Positions 46,335 to 56,534 of a DNA stretch of 64,000 bases are shown in pieces. Within the stretch, counting starts at the first letter, position 1. Every line of letters starts with the position of its first letter. The DNA is from Verrucomicrobiota bacterium (GTDB lineage: Bacteria; Verrucomicrobiota; Verrucomicrobiia; Limisphaerales; JAEYXS01). The stretch covers positions 61,866 through 125,865 of the forward strand of contig JAEYXS010000120.1 in assembly GCA_023431185.1 (NCBI GenBank), written 5' to 3'. A program made the translations under genes and the position numbers. Under the pieces are notes generated by a model. That model saw only the letters and a program-made list of their open reading frames with translations, was not told where the DNA came from and ran no database searches.

Positions 46335-49300
46335 ATGAATCAAAAGCGCTTTTTTATCCCGAAGGCACATTACCTGTTGATTGCATGGCTGGCTATGGTG
46401 CTTGGGGCTATAAGCCTGAAGGCGGCCTCTCCCTACACCGGATTTTATTCGGGTTATGTTTATTTGAGCATCTCAGGCGCGATCACCCAGCCGGAATCGG
46501 CCATCGGATTCGCCGCGTTTTCCGTGGATGAGAACGGTGTCATCACCGGCAACATGACCGGCACCGTGGATGGGAGCGGGAATATCACTTGGGATGCGAA
46601 CGACATCGGTTTTACCACGGGTACCATCAATGGCAGCGGTGTGCTGGCGGCCACCACCAGCCAGAACAACGGCCTCACCACCACCACGACGCGCATCGAG
46701 GCGAACAACAATGCCGGCGGGTTCGGCAGTGGCAACGGCGTGGCGGCGAGTCTCGTGCCGCGCATGCCAACTCCCACCGGTGCGAACATGCTGGGGGTGA
46801 CCTATGGCGGGGGCAAGTTTGTGGCGGTAGGACCGGGGGGCAACGTGGCCATCTCGGGCAACGGCACGAACTGGATCTCGGCCAATGCCGCTACGCCCGT
46901 GCAACTCAATGCCGTGGCTTATGGCAACAATACGTATGTAGCAGTGGGTGACGGCAAAACGGTGATGACCTCACCGGACGCCATCACCTGGACCCCGCGC
47001 AGCCTGAACGGTGATATCGTCGCGCAAAATGTCGAGGGCGTAGCTTTCGGTAATGGAACATTTGTCGCCGTTAATATCATCAACGAAGTCTACACCTCTA
47101 CAGACGGTATTTCTTGGAGCAAGATCGCCAGCCCACCCACCACCAGCTACTGGCTCAACCTGAAATATGTCGGCGGCCGGTTCGTGTTAGTCGGAGCCAG
47201 CGGCAGCAATGGCACCATCTCCACTTCCACCGACGGTGTGAACTGGAGCACCACCAAGGTCCTGACCTCATCCGGCGGCATTCTAGATATCGCTTACGGC
47301 AACAGCAAATGGGTAGGCGTCAACACCGCACGGGCAATCACCTTCACGGCCACAGACGCCAGTGATGCGGTCGCCACATCTGTGAGTGGACTAGGTGATA
47401 CGGTGGGCTTCATCAACGGAGTGTTTGTCAGCGATAACTGCTATTATTCCTCGAATGGCACGACTTGGACGCGCCGCAGCTATCCCGATTCGGACATCAA
47501 CGACATGATCACGGTGGGCAACCTGTTGGTGGCGGTGGGTGAGCGCATCATCTCCACGCCCGATGGCCAATCATGGACGATCCACAGCAAGGTATTGCCG
47601 CAGGCTGACGTGAACAACGTCAGCAGCCGGGTGGTCAACAACAACTCGCTGACAGGTGACTACAATGATGAGATGCAGTATTACAACTATCAGGGGCAGA
47701 TCCGCTACGCCCGCGTCGGCTTGAACGGTGTGATCGAGGAAAAAACGACCACGAATGGGACTTATACCAATGCCCCCTCCCCGACGACGAAACATTTGCG
47801 GGCCGCATACGGAGCCTCCTCCAGCGCGGCGTTGATCGTGGGTGACGGTGGCACCATCTTGAAGTATGGCTCCTCGGCTGCCGTCAACAAATTCACCAAT
47901 GTGGTGTCCGGCACCTCGGCCAATCTGCGCAGCATCACTGGTGTCGGCAGCGGGGTTATCATCGTCGGAGAAAACGGCACCATGCTGTACAGCAGCAACT
48001 ATGGCGCTTCCTGGAGCGGTGTTTCCTCTGGCACCTCAGAAAATCTGAACCGGGTAGAGTTCCTCAACTCGTTGAGCTACTACATCGCCGTGGGTAATAA
48101 CGGGAAAATCTTAAAATCTTCCAACGGCACCTCGTGGAGCACCTTGAATTCGGGCACCACCAAGAAACTGATCGGCGTCGGCTCGCTGGGCAGCAACCAA
48201 CTCGTCGTCATGGCCGAGGATGGCACCGTGATCTACTCCAACGACCATGGGGCGAACTGGATCACCGTCAACACGGTGAACACCCCCTACAAGCTGACGT
48301 ATGCCAACAGCGTTCTGGCCCGCGGCGAAGGTGGCGTGGAGATGACAAGCAGCAATGGTACGAACTGGACATACAAGCTGCCCACATTCGGCGCAGTGGT
48401 AGCCTTGGCTCAAGGTAATGGCCGCACCGTCGCAGTTGGTAATAACTATGCGGTGAGCACCGACTTGGACAACTGGCAGGGCTACCCACGGACCTATTCT
48501 CACAACGCCATTGCTTTCGGCAAAGGCATCTTCGTTTCTGTGGGTGCTGGCACTGGACAAAACGGCGTTGGTTATATCGCCACTTCCGTGGATGGCACCC
48601 GTTGGACTCCCCGCTTGAGTCCCCACGATACGCTTTACGCTGGGGTCGCCTATGGCGGTGGCAAATTTGTCGCGGTCGGCTCGATCGGCCGGATCATCAG
48701 TTCCTCCGACACAGTCACTTGGACAGATCGCACCATCAGCGGCAGTCAGGAGTTGTATGCCATTACTTACGCAAACGGCCGGTTTGTAGCTGTAGGTGCA
48801 AGTACCACCCGTTACTCCACAGATGGTGAGAACTGGTCATCGGCCAGTCCCGGCAGCACGACCTTACGCGCTATCACCTATGGCAATGGATTATTCGTCG
48901 CCGTGGGCGATAGCGGATCGGTCCGCACTTCCGTAGATGGTGCCAGCTGGACGTCACGCAGTAGCGGCACCAGCAGAAGTTTGAAAGCCATCAGCTATGT
49001 CAAAGACCGTTTCATAGCCGTTGGCGAGCAGGATGGCAGTGGCAATGGCGCCGTGCTGATCCACTCCACGGACGGTATCACTTGGACCAAAGAGAACGCC
49101 TTTTTTGCCAACAGCCTCTACGCCTCAGCTGCCGGCAATGGCAATTATGTCGGCGGCGGTAACAACGGCACCATTCTCGCGGCTCCATATCAGGACACGA
49201 CTTCTCCTTACATCACCAGTGAGCCATCGCCGGCCAGCCAGACCGTAAGTGCCGGAGCCAATGTCAGCTACTCCGTAGCGGGCACGGGCACGGGTGTCTC

Positions 49301-52300
49301 CTATCAATGGTTCAAGGACGGCACGCCGTTGACGGATGGCGCGGGCATCTCCGGAGCCAATACGGCCACGTTAAGTTTGACCGGGGTGGACGTGCTGGAT
49401 ACGGGCGTCTATCAAGTGGCGGTTTACAATGATTCCGGCAGTGATCTCAGCCAGGCCTTGTCCCTGAACGTGAACGGCCCGCCAATCATCGTCACGCATC
49501 CGGTTTCGGTGGTCACCAGCAATACGCTGACCACGAATTTCACGGTCATTGCCGTGGGGCCGGGGACGCTGACCTATCAGTGGCGCAAGGGCGGCCAGCC
49601 GTTATCTGATGGCGGGAATTACAGCGGCACGACCACGGACCGCCTCACTATCACCGGGGCCACAGGAGCAGATGAGGGCACCTATGATGTGATCGTGAGC
49701 AACAGTTTCGGAGATAGTTCGCCGAGCAATGGGGCGACGTTGACAGTGAACCGGCCACCCACGATCACGACGCCGCCAGTGGCACTCAACATCAAGGAGA
49801 CACAGACCATCTCGCTCAGCGTGGTGGCGGATGGCTCCCCCACCCTGACCTACGAGTGGAAACGCAATAACGTGCCCCTGACGGATGACGGGCGCATCTC
49901 GGGTGCGACCACGGCCAATCTCACCATCACGGGGGCGATCGTGGCCGATGGCGGCAATTATACCGTCACAGTGGCGAACTCCTTCAACCCGGCGGCCACC
50001 TCCGCTTCCGTCTATGTGAACGTGTTGGGACCGGGGGCCTTTAATCCGGACTTTTCCTTCAATGGCTCCAGCACCGTGTGGGATATCGCGCCGACAGCAG
50101 ATGGTAAATTCATCATCGGTGGTGACTTCGGGGTGACCTCGGGGCTGAGCTGGACCAGGCTGGCAAAGGTCGACGCCTTGGGGGCCCTGACGGCAAATTT
50201 TGCCGCGACCAATGCCGCGAATGTGGCCAACAGCACGATCCGCGCAGTGGCACTGCAACCGGACGGACAGATCGTGGTGGGCGGCAGTTTTTGGCAGTGG
50301 GGTGGGAGTACGACTTACGGTTACACCGCGCGTTTGAACGCTGACGGCGTGCTGGACACCACGTACCTGCCGGCAACCGCGATGACGGTGCAAACGATCA
50401 TCCCGGTGGCGGGCAACAAAATGCTGGTCGCACGCACATTGCTGGGTTACGCGACCAGCTATGTGACCCGATATAATGCGGACGGAACCAAGGACAACAC
50501 GTTCACGGAAATCGTCAACGCCAACCGTCAGCTCAACAACATGGCGGTGCAGAGCGATGGCACCATCTGGATGGCGGGCCTTTTCGGTCTCAAGAAGGCG
50601 AATGCCGACGGCACCAATCCGACTAGTGTCACTACCTATGCCCCTTTCGCCGAAATGGGTTTTGTGAATGTGGGACCGGATGACAAGATCTATTATAGCG
50701 ATAACAACGGCCAGTATTTCGGCCGACTGAATGCGGACGGGTCACGGGACACGACCTTCACCGTCGAGAGCAACATCAACGGCCACGTGATCGACATGGC
50801 ATTCCTGCCGAATGGCAACATGGTGATCGTGGGCAGTTTCCAGACGGTGCAGTCCACGACCTCGGCCTATATCGCCGTGCTGGACAATACCGGGGCCTTG
50901 GTCACTGGCTTCATATCGCCCTTCACCTGGGTCAGCGGCGGCAGCATCAGAACGATCCAGATGTTGGAGGACGGCAGTGCGCTCCTAGGTGGCAGCGCGC
51001 AGGTGACTTTGCCTTCGGTGCAGAGATACCTCCATCGGGTGCAGATCTACAAACCCGACCTGTTCTTTGTGACGCATCCGGTCAGCCAGACGGTGAACCG
51101 CTTTGATCCCGTCACTTTCACCGCCTTGGGTGAAGGCACCTCAGCCATCAGCTACCAGTGGCGCACGAACGGCGTGAACATCCCGGGAGCCACCAGCAGC
51201 AACTACACGATCAACAGTGCGACGGAAGCCGACCAGTTAGATTATGATGTAGTCATCACCAACAACTCCGGCAGCCGCACCAGCCGGGCGGCGCACCTGG
51301 CGGTGTTGGGCGATGTCTTCATCTCGCAACAGCCGGTGAGCCTGGTGGTGACGCAGAACATGACGGCAACCTTCACCGTCACGGCCACGGGGGCCACTCC
51401 GCTCACCTATCAGTGGCGCAAGAACGGGCAGATCATTCCGGGAGCCACGAACAGCAGCTACACGATCGGCAGCGCGAAAGTGGCGGATGCGGCCAACTAC
51501 GACGTAGTGGTCAGCAACCCCTTGGGCAACCACCCGAGTGCGCCGGTGAGCCTGTCCGTCGTCGGCAGCACCGTGCCCCTTGGCACACCGGGCACGCTGG
51601 ATACGAGCTTCACCGCAGCGGCCTTGTCAGGCACCACGCAGATCTATGGCGTGAACGCTGACGAACAAGGACGGGTCTATGTGACCGGCCCATTCACTGG
51701 CTATAACGGACAGACCCGCAGCCGTTTCTTCCGTTTGAACGCGGACCTGACGCTGGATATGGGGCTTGCCCCTTCGTTCAACAACTTCACCTATCCGGTG
51801 GAAATGCTCCCTGATGGCGGGTTCCTTGTGGGAGGCTACCAAGCCACGGTGGATTCGACCACCAGCTACGGATTAAGCCGCTTCAACAGCGCGGGCGCAC
51901 TGCAATCTTCCCCGACTCTGAGCAACTTCGGTTACGTGGATGGTGGCGCGAGCCCGAATGGTATTTGGGTGAATGATGACGGCTCCTACTATATCGCCGG
52001 ATCCTTCACCTCAGTCAACGGGACTACCCGCAATAATATAGCGAAGGTCAAAGCCGACGGCACACTGGATACATCTTTCGCGCCCACGGCATTTCCCAGC
52101 TCGGTCGTCAACGGGATCGCGGAAGGTCCCGATGGAAAGGTCATCATTGTCGGTCCGTTCAGCACCGTCGGTGGAGTTTCACATCAGGGCCTGGCCCGCT
52201 ACAATGCGGATGGCTCGCTGGATGAAACATTCCAAACGGCAGTGTCCAGCACCTCGTTCGTCCCCTACACCATCGGCTTCCAATCCGATGGTAAAATAAT

Positions 52301-53375
52301 CGTGGGTGGACGTATCGCTTCCATCCGGGATAATCCCTCTGCCTCCTTTCAGACGCGCTACGGTATCGCCCGTCTGAATACGGATGGCACAGTGGACACT
52401 ACGTTCAATGCCAACCTGAATAGCAACGTTTATGTCTATGACTTGATCATCCAGCCAGATGACAAGATCATCATCGTAGGCACCTTCACTTCCGTGAACG
52501 GCACCGGCCGCAACCGGATCGCCCGGCTCAATGCGGATGGTACGTTGGATACCACATTTGCCACCGGCTCCGGAGCGAACAGCACGGTCTATTCCATCGC
52601 GCAATTGCCCTCGGGCGGTTACATGATCGGCGGTCTTTTCACCAGCTTCGATGGAGATTCCACCAAGAAGTATCTGGCCAAGATCCATGGTAACCCGCCC
52701 ACGCCACCGACACTGGCCATCATCAAGCACCCGCTGAGCCAGACCGTTCTGGAAGGTGAGAGCGTGGACTTCACGGTCTCGGCCGTGGGTGTGGCGCCGT
52801 TGACCTTCCAGTGGAAGAAGGGCACGCAGATCATCCCGAATGCCACGAGTGCCAGCTACCACATCAGCGAAGTGGATGGCAGTCATGCAGCGGATTACAC
52901 GGTGGTGGTCACGGATGCGGTGGGTGATGTGACCAGCAATGTGGCCACGCTGACGGTGTCGGCCGGAGCCACCTTCGCCGCGTGGTCTGCCGACAAGGGG
53001 CTGACGCCCGGCCTCAATGACGGCTACAACGACGATGCGGATGGAGACGGGGTGAAGAACGTGGTGGAGTATGTCTTCAACACGCATCCGAACCAGGGTG
53101 GCAGCAAGCCGGTGATCGAGAAGATCAAGGAGAACGTCACGGGTACGGACTATCCGGCAGTGAGGGTGATCGCGCTGAAGGACTTGCAGGACATCGAAGT
53201 GGTGGTGCAGGCCTCCACGGATGTGGCTTTCTCAACGATCATCCCGACAATCACAACGGTGGTGGATCTGGGGAATGGGACGCAGCAGATAACGATCCGC
53301 ACCACGACGCCGTTCAGCAGCACCACGCAAGTGTTCTTCCGATTCATCATCAAGGATCAGGTGGTAAACCCGTAA
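46335..53375 (+). CDS. giant exported Ig-like/delta-60 repeat protein (2346 residues)
   Basis: A 2346-residue paralogue of the preceding giant protein. ATG at 46335 is chosen because a signal peptide (KAHYLLIAWLAMVLGAISLKA) follows; upstream codons in the same frame lie in the duplicated leader. Residues about 40-960 are BNR/Kelch-like propeller repeats (VTYGGGKFVAVGPGG, VAYGGGKFVAVGSIG, ITYANGRFVAVGAS), followed by Ig-like domains (six counted) alternating with delta-60 repeats (PDDKIIIVGTFTSVNG). The C-terminus (FAAWSADKGLTPG ... DADGDGVKNVVEYVFNTHP ... VFFRFII) is homologous to the preceding protein's end. Function unknown; likely at the cell surface. Confidence 0.87.
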   Translation: MNQKRFFIPKAHYLLIAWLAMVLGAISLKAASPYTGFYSGYVYLSISGAITQPESAIGFAAFSVDENGVITGNMTGTVDGSGNITWDANDIGFTTGTINGSGVLAATTSQNNGLTTTTTRIEANNNAGGFGSGNGVAASLVPRMPTPTGANMLGVTYGGGKFVAVGPGGNVAISGNGTNWISANAATPVQLNAVAYGNNTYVAVGDGKTVMTSPDAITWTPRSLNGDIVAQNVEGVAFGNGTFVAVNIINEVYTSTDGISWSKIASPPTTSYWLNLKYVGGRFVLVGASGSNGTISTSTDGVNWSTTKVLTSSGGILDIAYGNSKWVGVNTARAITFTATDASDAVATSVSGLGDTVGFINGVFVSDNCYYSSNGTTWTRRSYPDSDINDMITVGNLLVAVGERIISTPDGQSWTIHSKVLPQADVNNVSSRVVNNNSLTGDYNDEMQYYNYQGQIRYARVGLNGVIEEKTTTNGTYTNAPSPTTKHLRAAYGASSSAALIVGDGGTILKYGSSAAVNKFTNVVSGTSANLRSITGVGSGVIIVGENGTMLYSSNYGASWSGVSSGTSENLNRVEFLNSLSYYIAVGNNGKILKSSNGTSWSTLNSGTTKKLIGVGSLGSNQLVVMAEDGTVIYSNDHGANWITVNTVNTPYKLTYANSVLARGEGGVEMTSSNGTNWTYKLPTFGAVVALAQGNGRTVAVGNNYAVSTDLDNWQGYPRTYSHNAIAFGKGIFVSVGAGTGQNGVGYIATSVDGTRWTPRLSPHDTLYAGVAYGGGKFVAVGSIGRIISSSDTVTWTDRTISGSQELYAITYANGRFVAVGASTTRYSTDGENWSSASPGSTTLRAITYGNGLFVAVGDSGSVRTSVDGASWTSRSSGTSRSLKAISYVKDRFIAVGEQDGSGNGAVLIHSTDGITWTKENAFFANSLYASAAGNGNYVGGGNNGTILAAPYQDTTSPYITSEPSPASQTVSAGANVSYSVAGTGTGVSYQWFKDGTPLTDGAGISGANTATLSLTGVDVLDTGVYQVAVYNDSGSDLSQALSLNVNGPPIIVTHPVSVVTSNTLTTNFTVIAVGPGTLTYQWRKGGQPLSDGGNYSGTTTDRLTITGATGADEGTYDVIVSNSFGDSSPSNGATLTVNRPPTITTPPVALNIKETQTISLSVVADGSPTLTYEWKRNNVPLTDDGRISGATTANLTITGAIVADGGNYTVTVANSFNPAATSASVYVNVLGPGAFNPDFSFNGSSTVWDIAPTADGKFIIGGDFGVTSGLSWTRLAKVDALGALTANFAATNAANVANSTIRAVALQPDGQIVVGGSFWQWGGSTTYGYTARLNADGVLDTTYLPATAMTVQTIIPVAGNKMLVARTLLGYATSYVTRYNADGTKDNTFTEIVNANRQLNNMAVQSDGTIWMAGLFGLKKANADGTNPTSVTTYAPFAEMGFVNVGPDDKIYYSDNNGQYFGRLNADGSRDTTFTVESNINGHVIDMAFLPNGNMVIVGSFQTVQSTTSAYIAVLDNTGALVTGFISPFTWVSGGSIRTIQMLEDGSALLGGSAQVTLPSVQRYLHRVQIYKPDLFFVTHPVSQTVNRFDPVTFTALGEGTSAISYQWRTNGVNIPGATSSNYTINSATEADQLDYDVVITNNSGSRTSRAAHLAVLGDVFISQQPVSLVVTQNMTATFTVTATGATPLTYQWRKNGQIIPGATNSSYTIGSAKVADAANYDVVVSNPLGNHPSAPVSLSVVGSTVPLGTPGTLDTSFTAAALSGTTQIYGVNADEQGRVYVTGPFTGYNGQTRSRFFRLNADLTLDMGLAPSFNNFTYPVEMLPDGGFLVGGYQATVDSTTSYGLSRFNSAGALQSSPTLSNFGYVDGGASPNGIWVNDDGSYYIAGSFTSVNGTTRNNIAKVKADGTLDTSFAPTAFPSSVVNGIAEGPDGKVIIVGPFSTVGGVSHQGLARYNADGSLDETFQTAVSSTSFVPYTIGFQSDGKIIVGGRIASIRDNPSASFQTRYGIARLNTDGTVDTTFNANLNSNVYVYDLIIQPDDKIIIVGTFTSVNGTGRNRIARLNADGTLDTTFATGSGANSTVYSIAQLPSGGYMIGGLFTSFDGDSTKKYLAKIHGNPPTPPTLAIIKHPLSQTVLEGESVDFTVSAVGVAPLTFQWKKGTQIIPNATSASYHISEVDGSHAADYTVVVTDAVGDVTSNVATLTVSAGATFAAWSADKGLTPGLNDGYNDDADGDGVKNVVEYVFNTHPNQGGSKPVIEKIKENVTGTDYPAVRVIALKDLQDIEVVVQASTDVAFSTIIPTITTVVDLGNGTQQITIRTTTPFSSTTQVFFRFIIKDQVVNP

Positions 53376-53436
53376 AACGGCATGTTTAACCCGCTGACGT
53401 TTCCGAAAGTCACCGGGCCGGGTGAGGAACCGAAGG

Positions 53437-53466
53437 GCGTGCAGGTGAAAGTCTGCGCGCTTTTTT
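53437..53466 (+). terminator. intrinsic terminator after the giant gene
   Basis: GCGTGCAG pairs with CTGCGCGC (one G-U type pair), with an 8-base loop, followed by TTTTTT. It lies 61 bases after the stop codon. Confidence 0.72.
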
Positions 53467-53496
53467 CTTTCGGATGATCGAAAGCAGCTTGCAGAC

Positions 53497-53523
53497 AAAA
53501 AAACGCGACCATTGCTGGTCGCG
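53497..53523 (-). terminator. Rho-independent terminator after superoxide dismutase
   Basis: On the minus strand CGCGACCA/TGGTCGCG (8-bp perfect stem, 4-base loop) is followed by TTTTTTT. It lies 29 bases after the sod stop codon. Confidence 0.85.
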
Positions 53524-53552
53524 CTTTCTGAAAAGCTGGCGGGAAAGTTATA

Positions 53553-54179
53553 TTACTTCGCGGCGGCTTCGTAGGCCTTGGAGACTTCGGCCCAGTTCAC
53601 CACGTTCCAGAACGCCTTCAGGTAATCCGGACGGCGGTTCTGGTACTTCAGGTAGTAGGCGTGTTCCCAGACGTCGCAGCCGAGGATCGGCGTGCCTTCG
53701 CAACCGGCGACAGCTTTGCCCATGAGGGGGTTGTCCTGGTTGGCCGTGGAGCAAACTTCCAGCTTGCCGCCGTTGACGACGAGCCAGGCCCAACCGCTGC
53801 CGAAGCGGGTGGTGCCAGCGGCTTCAAACTTTTCCTTGAAGGCATCGAAGCTGCCGAAGGTTGCGTTGATCGCATCCGCCAACTTGCCCGTGGGAGCGCC
53901 ACCGGCTTTCGGGGCCATGAGCTTCCAGAAGAAGCTGTGGTTCCAGTGGCCGCCGCCGTTGTTGCGGACCGCGCCTTTGATGGCGTCAGGCACGCTGGCG
54001 ATGTCTTTGACGAGGTCGTCGATGGACTTCGTTTCCAGCGGGCTGCCGGCGATGGCTTTGTTCAGGTTCGTCACGTAAGCGTTGTGGTGCTTGCCGTGAT
54101 GGATCTCCATCGTCTGCGTGTCGATGTGGGGTTCGAGAGCGTCTTTGGCGTAAGGAAGTGCCGGTAATTCGTGAGCCAT
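53553..54179 (-). CDS. sodA: superoxide dismutase (Mn/Fe family)
   Basis: A 208-residue Mn/Fe superoxide dismutase. Metal ligands are His in MEIHHGKHHNAYV, His in GGGHWNHSFFW, and Asp/His in CDVWEHAYYL. GG before HWNHSFFW and Gln in TANQDNPLM point to the Mn (or cambialistic) type rather than Fe. No signal peptide, so cytosolic. It is a single-gene unit with its own terminator. Upstream an Nramp-like metal transporter is on the opposite strand, separated by hisH. Confidence 0.93.
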   Translation of the reverse strand: MAHELPALPYAKDALEPHIDTQTMEIHHGKHHNAYVTNLNKAIAGSPLETKSIDDLVKDIASVPDAIKGAVRNNGGGHWNHSFFWKLMAPKAGGAPTGKLADAINATFGSFDAFKEKFEAAGTTRFGSGWAWLVVNGGKLEVCSTANQDNPLMGKAVAGCEGTPILGCDVWEHAYYLKYQNRRPDYLKAFWNVVNWAEVSKAYEAAAK

Positions 54180-54207
54180 AATGATGTCAGTTTAATGTTC
54201 GATTTCT

Positions 54208-54224
54208 CCGGTGAACCTCACCGG
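54208..54224. promoter_or_regulatory. hairpin in the sod 5' region
   Basis: CCGGTGA, spacer ACC, TCACCGG lies about 30 bases before the superoxide dismutase start codon. It could be an operator half-site pair or a structure in the mRNA leader; the position is suggestive only. Confidence 0.35.
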
Positions 54225-54311
54225 TTCTTGTTTCGAATGGGTCAAAGGTAGCAAAGGAACGGCGCAGATACAAGGGAGCGGGCGAAAAGATTCTGGTGCC
54301 CTGCCCGGCGG

Positions 54312-54929
54312 CTATTCGGCCAGCTCAATGAAGTTCTTCATGAGCTGCAGGCCAGCCTTCTGGCTCTTCTCCGGGTGGAACTGGGTGGCATACACATTGT
54401 CACGCCAGACGGAGGAGGTGAAATCCACGCCGTAATCCGTCGTGGTGGCGACGATAGAGGAGTCCGTGGGTTGTGGGTAAAAGCTGTGGACAAAGTAGAA
54501 GTGGCTGCCGTCCGGGATACCCTTGTAGAGGGGGCAATCGGCGCGCTTTTGCCAGACCTGATTCCAGCCGATCTGCGGGATCTTGATGCCAGCGTTCTCG
54601 GGAAACTTGACCACTTTGCCGCCGAAGACGTTCAGGCCGAGGGCGCAACTGTTGAATTCCTCACTTTTCTCGAACAGAGCCTGGTAACCGACGCAGATGC
54701 CGAGGAAGGGGCGGCCGGACTTGATGAAATCGCGGGCGGATTGGAGCATCTGCTGCTTATCGAGAGCTTGGATGCAGTCATCGAAGGCACCGACGCCGGG
54801 CAGGACCATGGCATGCGCGTCCTTGGTCTCCTCCGGTTTCGTGACGATCTGCACGTCTGCCCCGAGGAACTTCAAGGCCTTATACACACTGCGCAGGTTG
54901 CCCGCGCCATAGTCAATCAACGCAATCAC
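54312..54929 (-). CDS. hisH: imidazole glycerol phosphate synthase subunit HisH
   Basis: A 205-residue class I glutamine amidotransferase, with a GTG start. It supplies ammonia to HisF in histidine synthesis. The catalytic Cys is in LGICVGYQALF (the usual form is GICLGMQ), and the His/Glu pair is in ATQFHPEKSQK. The N-terminus (DYGAGNLRSV) is typical. No other his gene is adjacent, so hisF must lie elsewhere. Confidence 0.93.
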   Translation of the reverse strand: MIALIDYGAGNLRSVYKALKFLGADVQIVTKPEETKDAHAMVLPGVGAFDDCIQALDKQQMLQSARDFIKSGRPFLGICVGYQALFEKSEEFNSCALGLNVFGGKVVKFPENAGIKIPQIGWNQVWQKRADCPLYKGIPDGSHFYFVHSFYPQPTDSSIVATTTDYGVDFTSSVWRDNVYATQFHPEKSQKAGLQLMKNFIELAE

Positions 54930-55110
54930 GCCCGTAGCATACTGGCAGACCGGCGCATTTCAACCGGCGAAATGGTTGGTTGAATCCCCTGCCCCTTCGC
55001 GCTTATGCTCCGCGCGTTCCAAATGCATTGTTCCGACGTCAACCGCATTGGCTGGGCCGCTTCTTCCGCTTACGCGGTGAAACGGCAAAGCCTGCATCCC
55101 TGCTCGAACC

Positions 55111-56514
55111 GTGGCTAACGAATCTTCTCCCACCGCTCCCGTGGTGCAACCGGCTCCGACAAAGCTCAGTGGCATCGTGAAGCAGCTCGGGCCCGGACTG
55201 ATCATCAGCGCGGTGATCGTGGGTTCCGGCGAGCTTATCGTGACACCTAAGTTAGGTGCGGAGGAAGGCTTCAAGCTGCTCTGGTTTATCATCCTGGGAT
55301 GCCTGCTGAAAGTGTTTGTGCAGATCGAGCTGGGGCGTTATGCGATCACACGCGGGCGAACGACGTTGGAGGCGTTGGACACTTTGCCGGGGCCGCGGTT
55401 CCTGGCGTCGTGGGTCTTGTGGCTTTGGCTGGGCATGTTTCTGTGTCTGGTACCGCAGGTGGCGGGGATGGTGGGTGGTGTGGCCACCTCCTTCAAGCTG
55501 GGCGGGGCGAATGTCCCAATCCCTTTGCTGGCAGTGCTGATTGGCGGCAGTTGCGCGGTGTTATTGGTCGTCGGACGCTACAAACTGGTAGAGACCGGAT
55601 CCACCATCATGGTGGCCATCTTCACACTGACCACGATGGTGGCAGTGGGCGCGCTGCAATTCACGGACTTCGCAGTGACAGGCAGCCAGCTCGCGAGCGG
55701 GTTCACCTTCGATATGCCGGATTCGCTCATCACGGCTTTCGGTGCGTTTGGCATCATCGGTGTCGGTGCTTCGGAGCTGATCTATTATCCTTACTGGTGC
55801 CTGGAGAAAGGCTACGCCAAGCACACCGGACCAGATGACGGCACGGAAGCGTGGAAGGAACGCGCCAAGGGGTGGCTGCGGGTGATGCGAATTGATGCCT
55901 GGGTGTCATTCGCCATCTACACAACGGCCACGATCGCTTTCTACCTGCTCGGTGCGGCTATTTTGCACGCCAAGCAAATGAAAGTAGAGAGCGGGCAGAT
56001 GATTGAAACGCTCTCACACATGTATCGTTCTGCGTTCGGCGAATGGAGCTTTTGGCTCTTCCTGGTGGGCGCAGTGGTAGTGCTCTACTCTACAGTGTTC
56101 GGGGCCACGGCATCGAATGCGCGCTTGCTGGCAGATGCCTTGAGCATCTTCGGCATCAATAAGTATCGCGACCCGGAACACCGCGTGCGCTGGATCAAGA
56201 TCTCGTGCGTCATCCTGCCAGTGGCGTTCACGAGTGTGTACCTGCTATTCGGAAACCCGGTAAAGCTCGTCTTCTGGGGAGCGGTCGCGCAAGGCCTCAT
56301 GCTGCCCTTCCTCGCTGGTGCGGCGCTCTATTTTCATTTCACGAACCAGCACAAGGACCTCCGGGCGAAACCGCTCTCACTCGCCTGCTTGAGCCTGGCT
56401 GCCATCCTCATGGCGGCACTGGGTATCTATCAGGTGACGGATGCGGTGAAGAAGGAACTGGATAGCCGCAAGGCACCCGCTGTGGAAACAGTCGCACCGA
56501 CCAAGCAGCCTTGA
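55111..56514 (+). CDS. Nramp-like membrane transporter with divergent metal-binding motifs
   Basis: A 467-residue polytopic protein (about 11 hydrophobic segments), with a GTG start. It resembles the Nramp family (LGPGLIISAVIVGSGELI near the N-terminus). However, the usual TM1 motif DPGN is replaced by GSGE, and the TM6 MPH motif is missing (GASELIYYPYWC instead). These residues coordinate Mn2+/Fe2+ in canonical members, so the substrate may differ. Related proteins with SGEL motifs are found in several phyla. Its position next to superoxide dismutase and hisH does not give a firm role. Confidence 0.8.
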   Translation: MANESSPTAPVVQPAPTKLSGIVKQLGPGLIISAVIVGSGELIVTPKLGAEEGFKLLWFIILGCLLKVFVQIELGRYAITRGRTTLEALDTLPGPRFLASWVLWLWLGMFLCLVPQVAGMVGGVATSFKLGGANVPIPLLAVLIGGSCAVLLVVGRYKLVETGSTIMVAIFTLTTMVAVGALQFTDFAVTGSQLASGFTFDMPDSLITAFGAFGIIGVGASELIYYPYWCLEKGYAKHTGPDDGTEAWKERAKGWLRVMRIDAWVSFAIYTTATIAFYLLGAAILHAKQMKVESGQMIETLSHMYRSAFGEWSFWLFLVGAVVVLYSTVFGATASNARLLADALSIFGINKYRDPEHRVRWIKISCVILPVAFTSVYLLFGNPVKLVFWGAVAQGLMLPFLAGAALYFHFTNQHKDLRAKPLSLACLSLAAILMAALGIYQVTDAVKKELDSRKAPAVETVAPTKQP

Positions 56515-56534
56515 GCCTTTGCAGGACTGGGTGC

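Noticed and set aside
36649..53375. Delta-60 and Ig-like genes as part of a phage tail or a polymorphic toxin locus
   Set aside because: No phage structural gene, immunity gene or toxin domain is seen at any of the C-termini.
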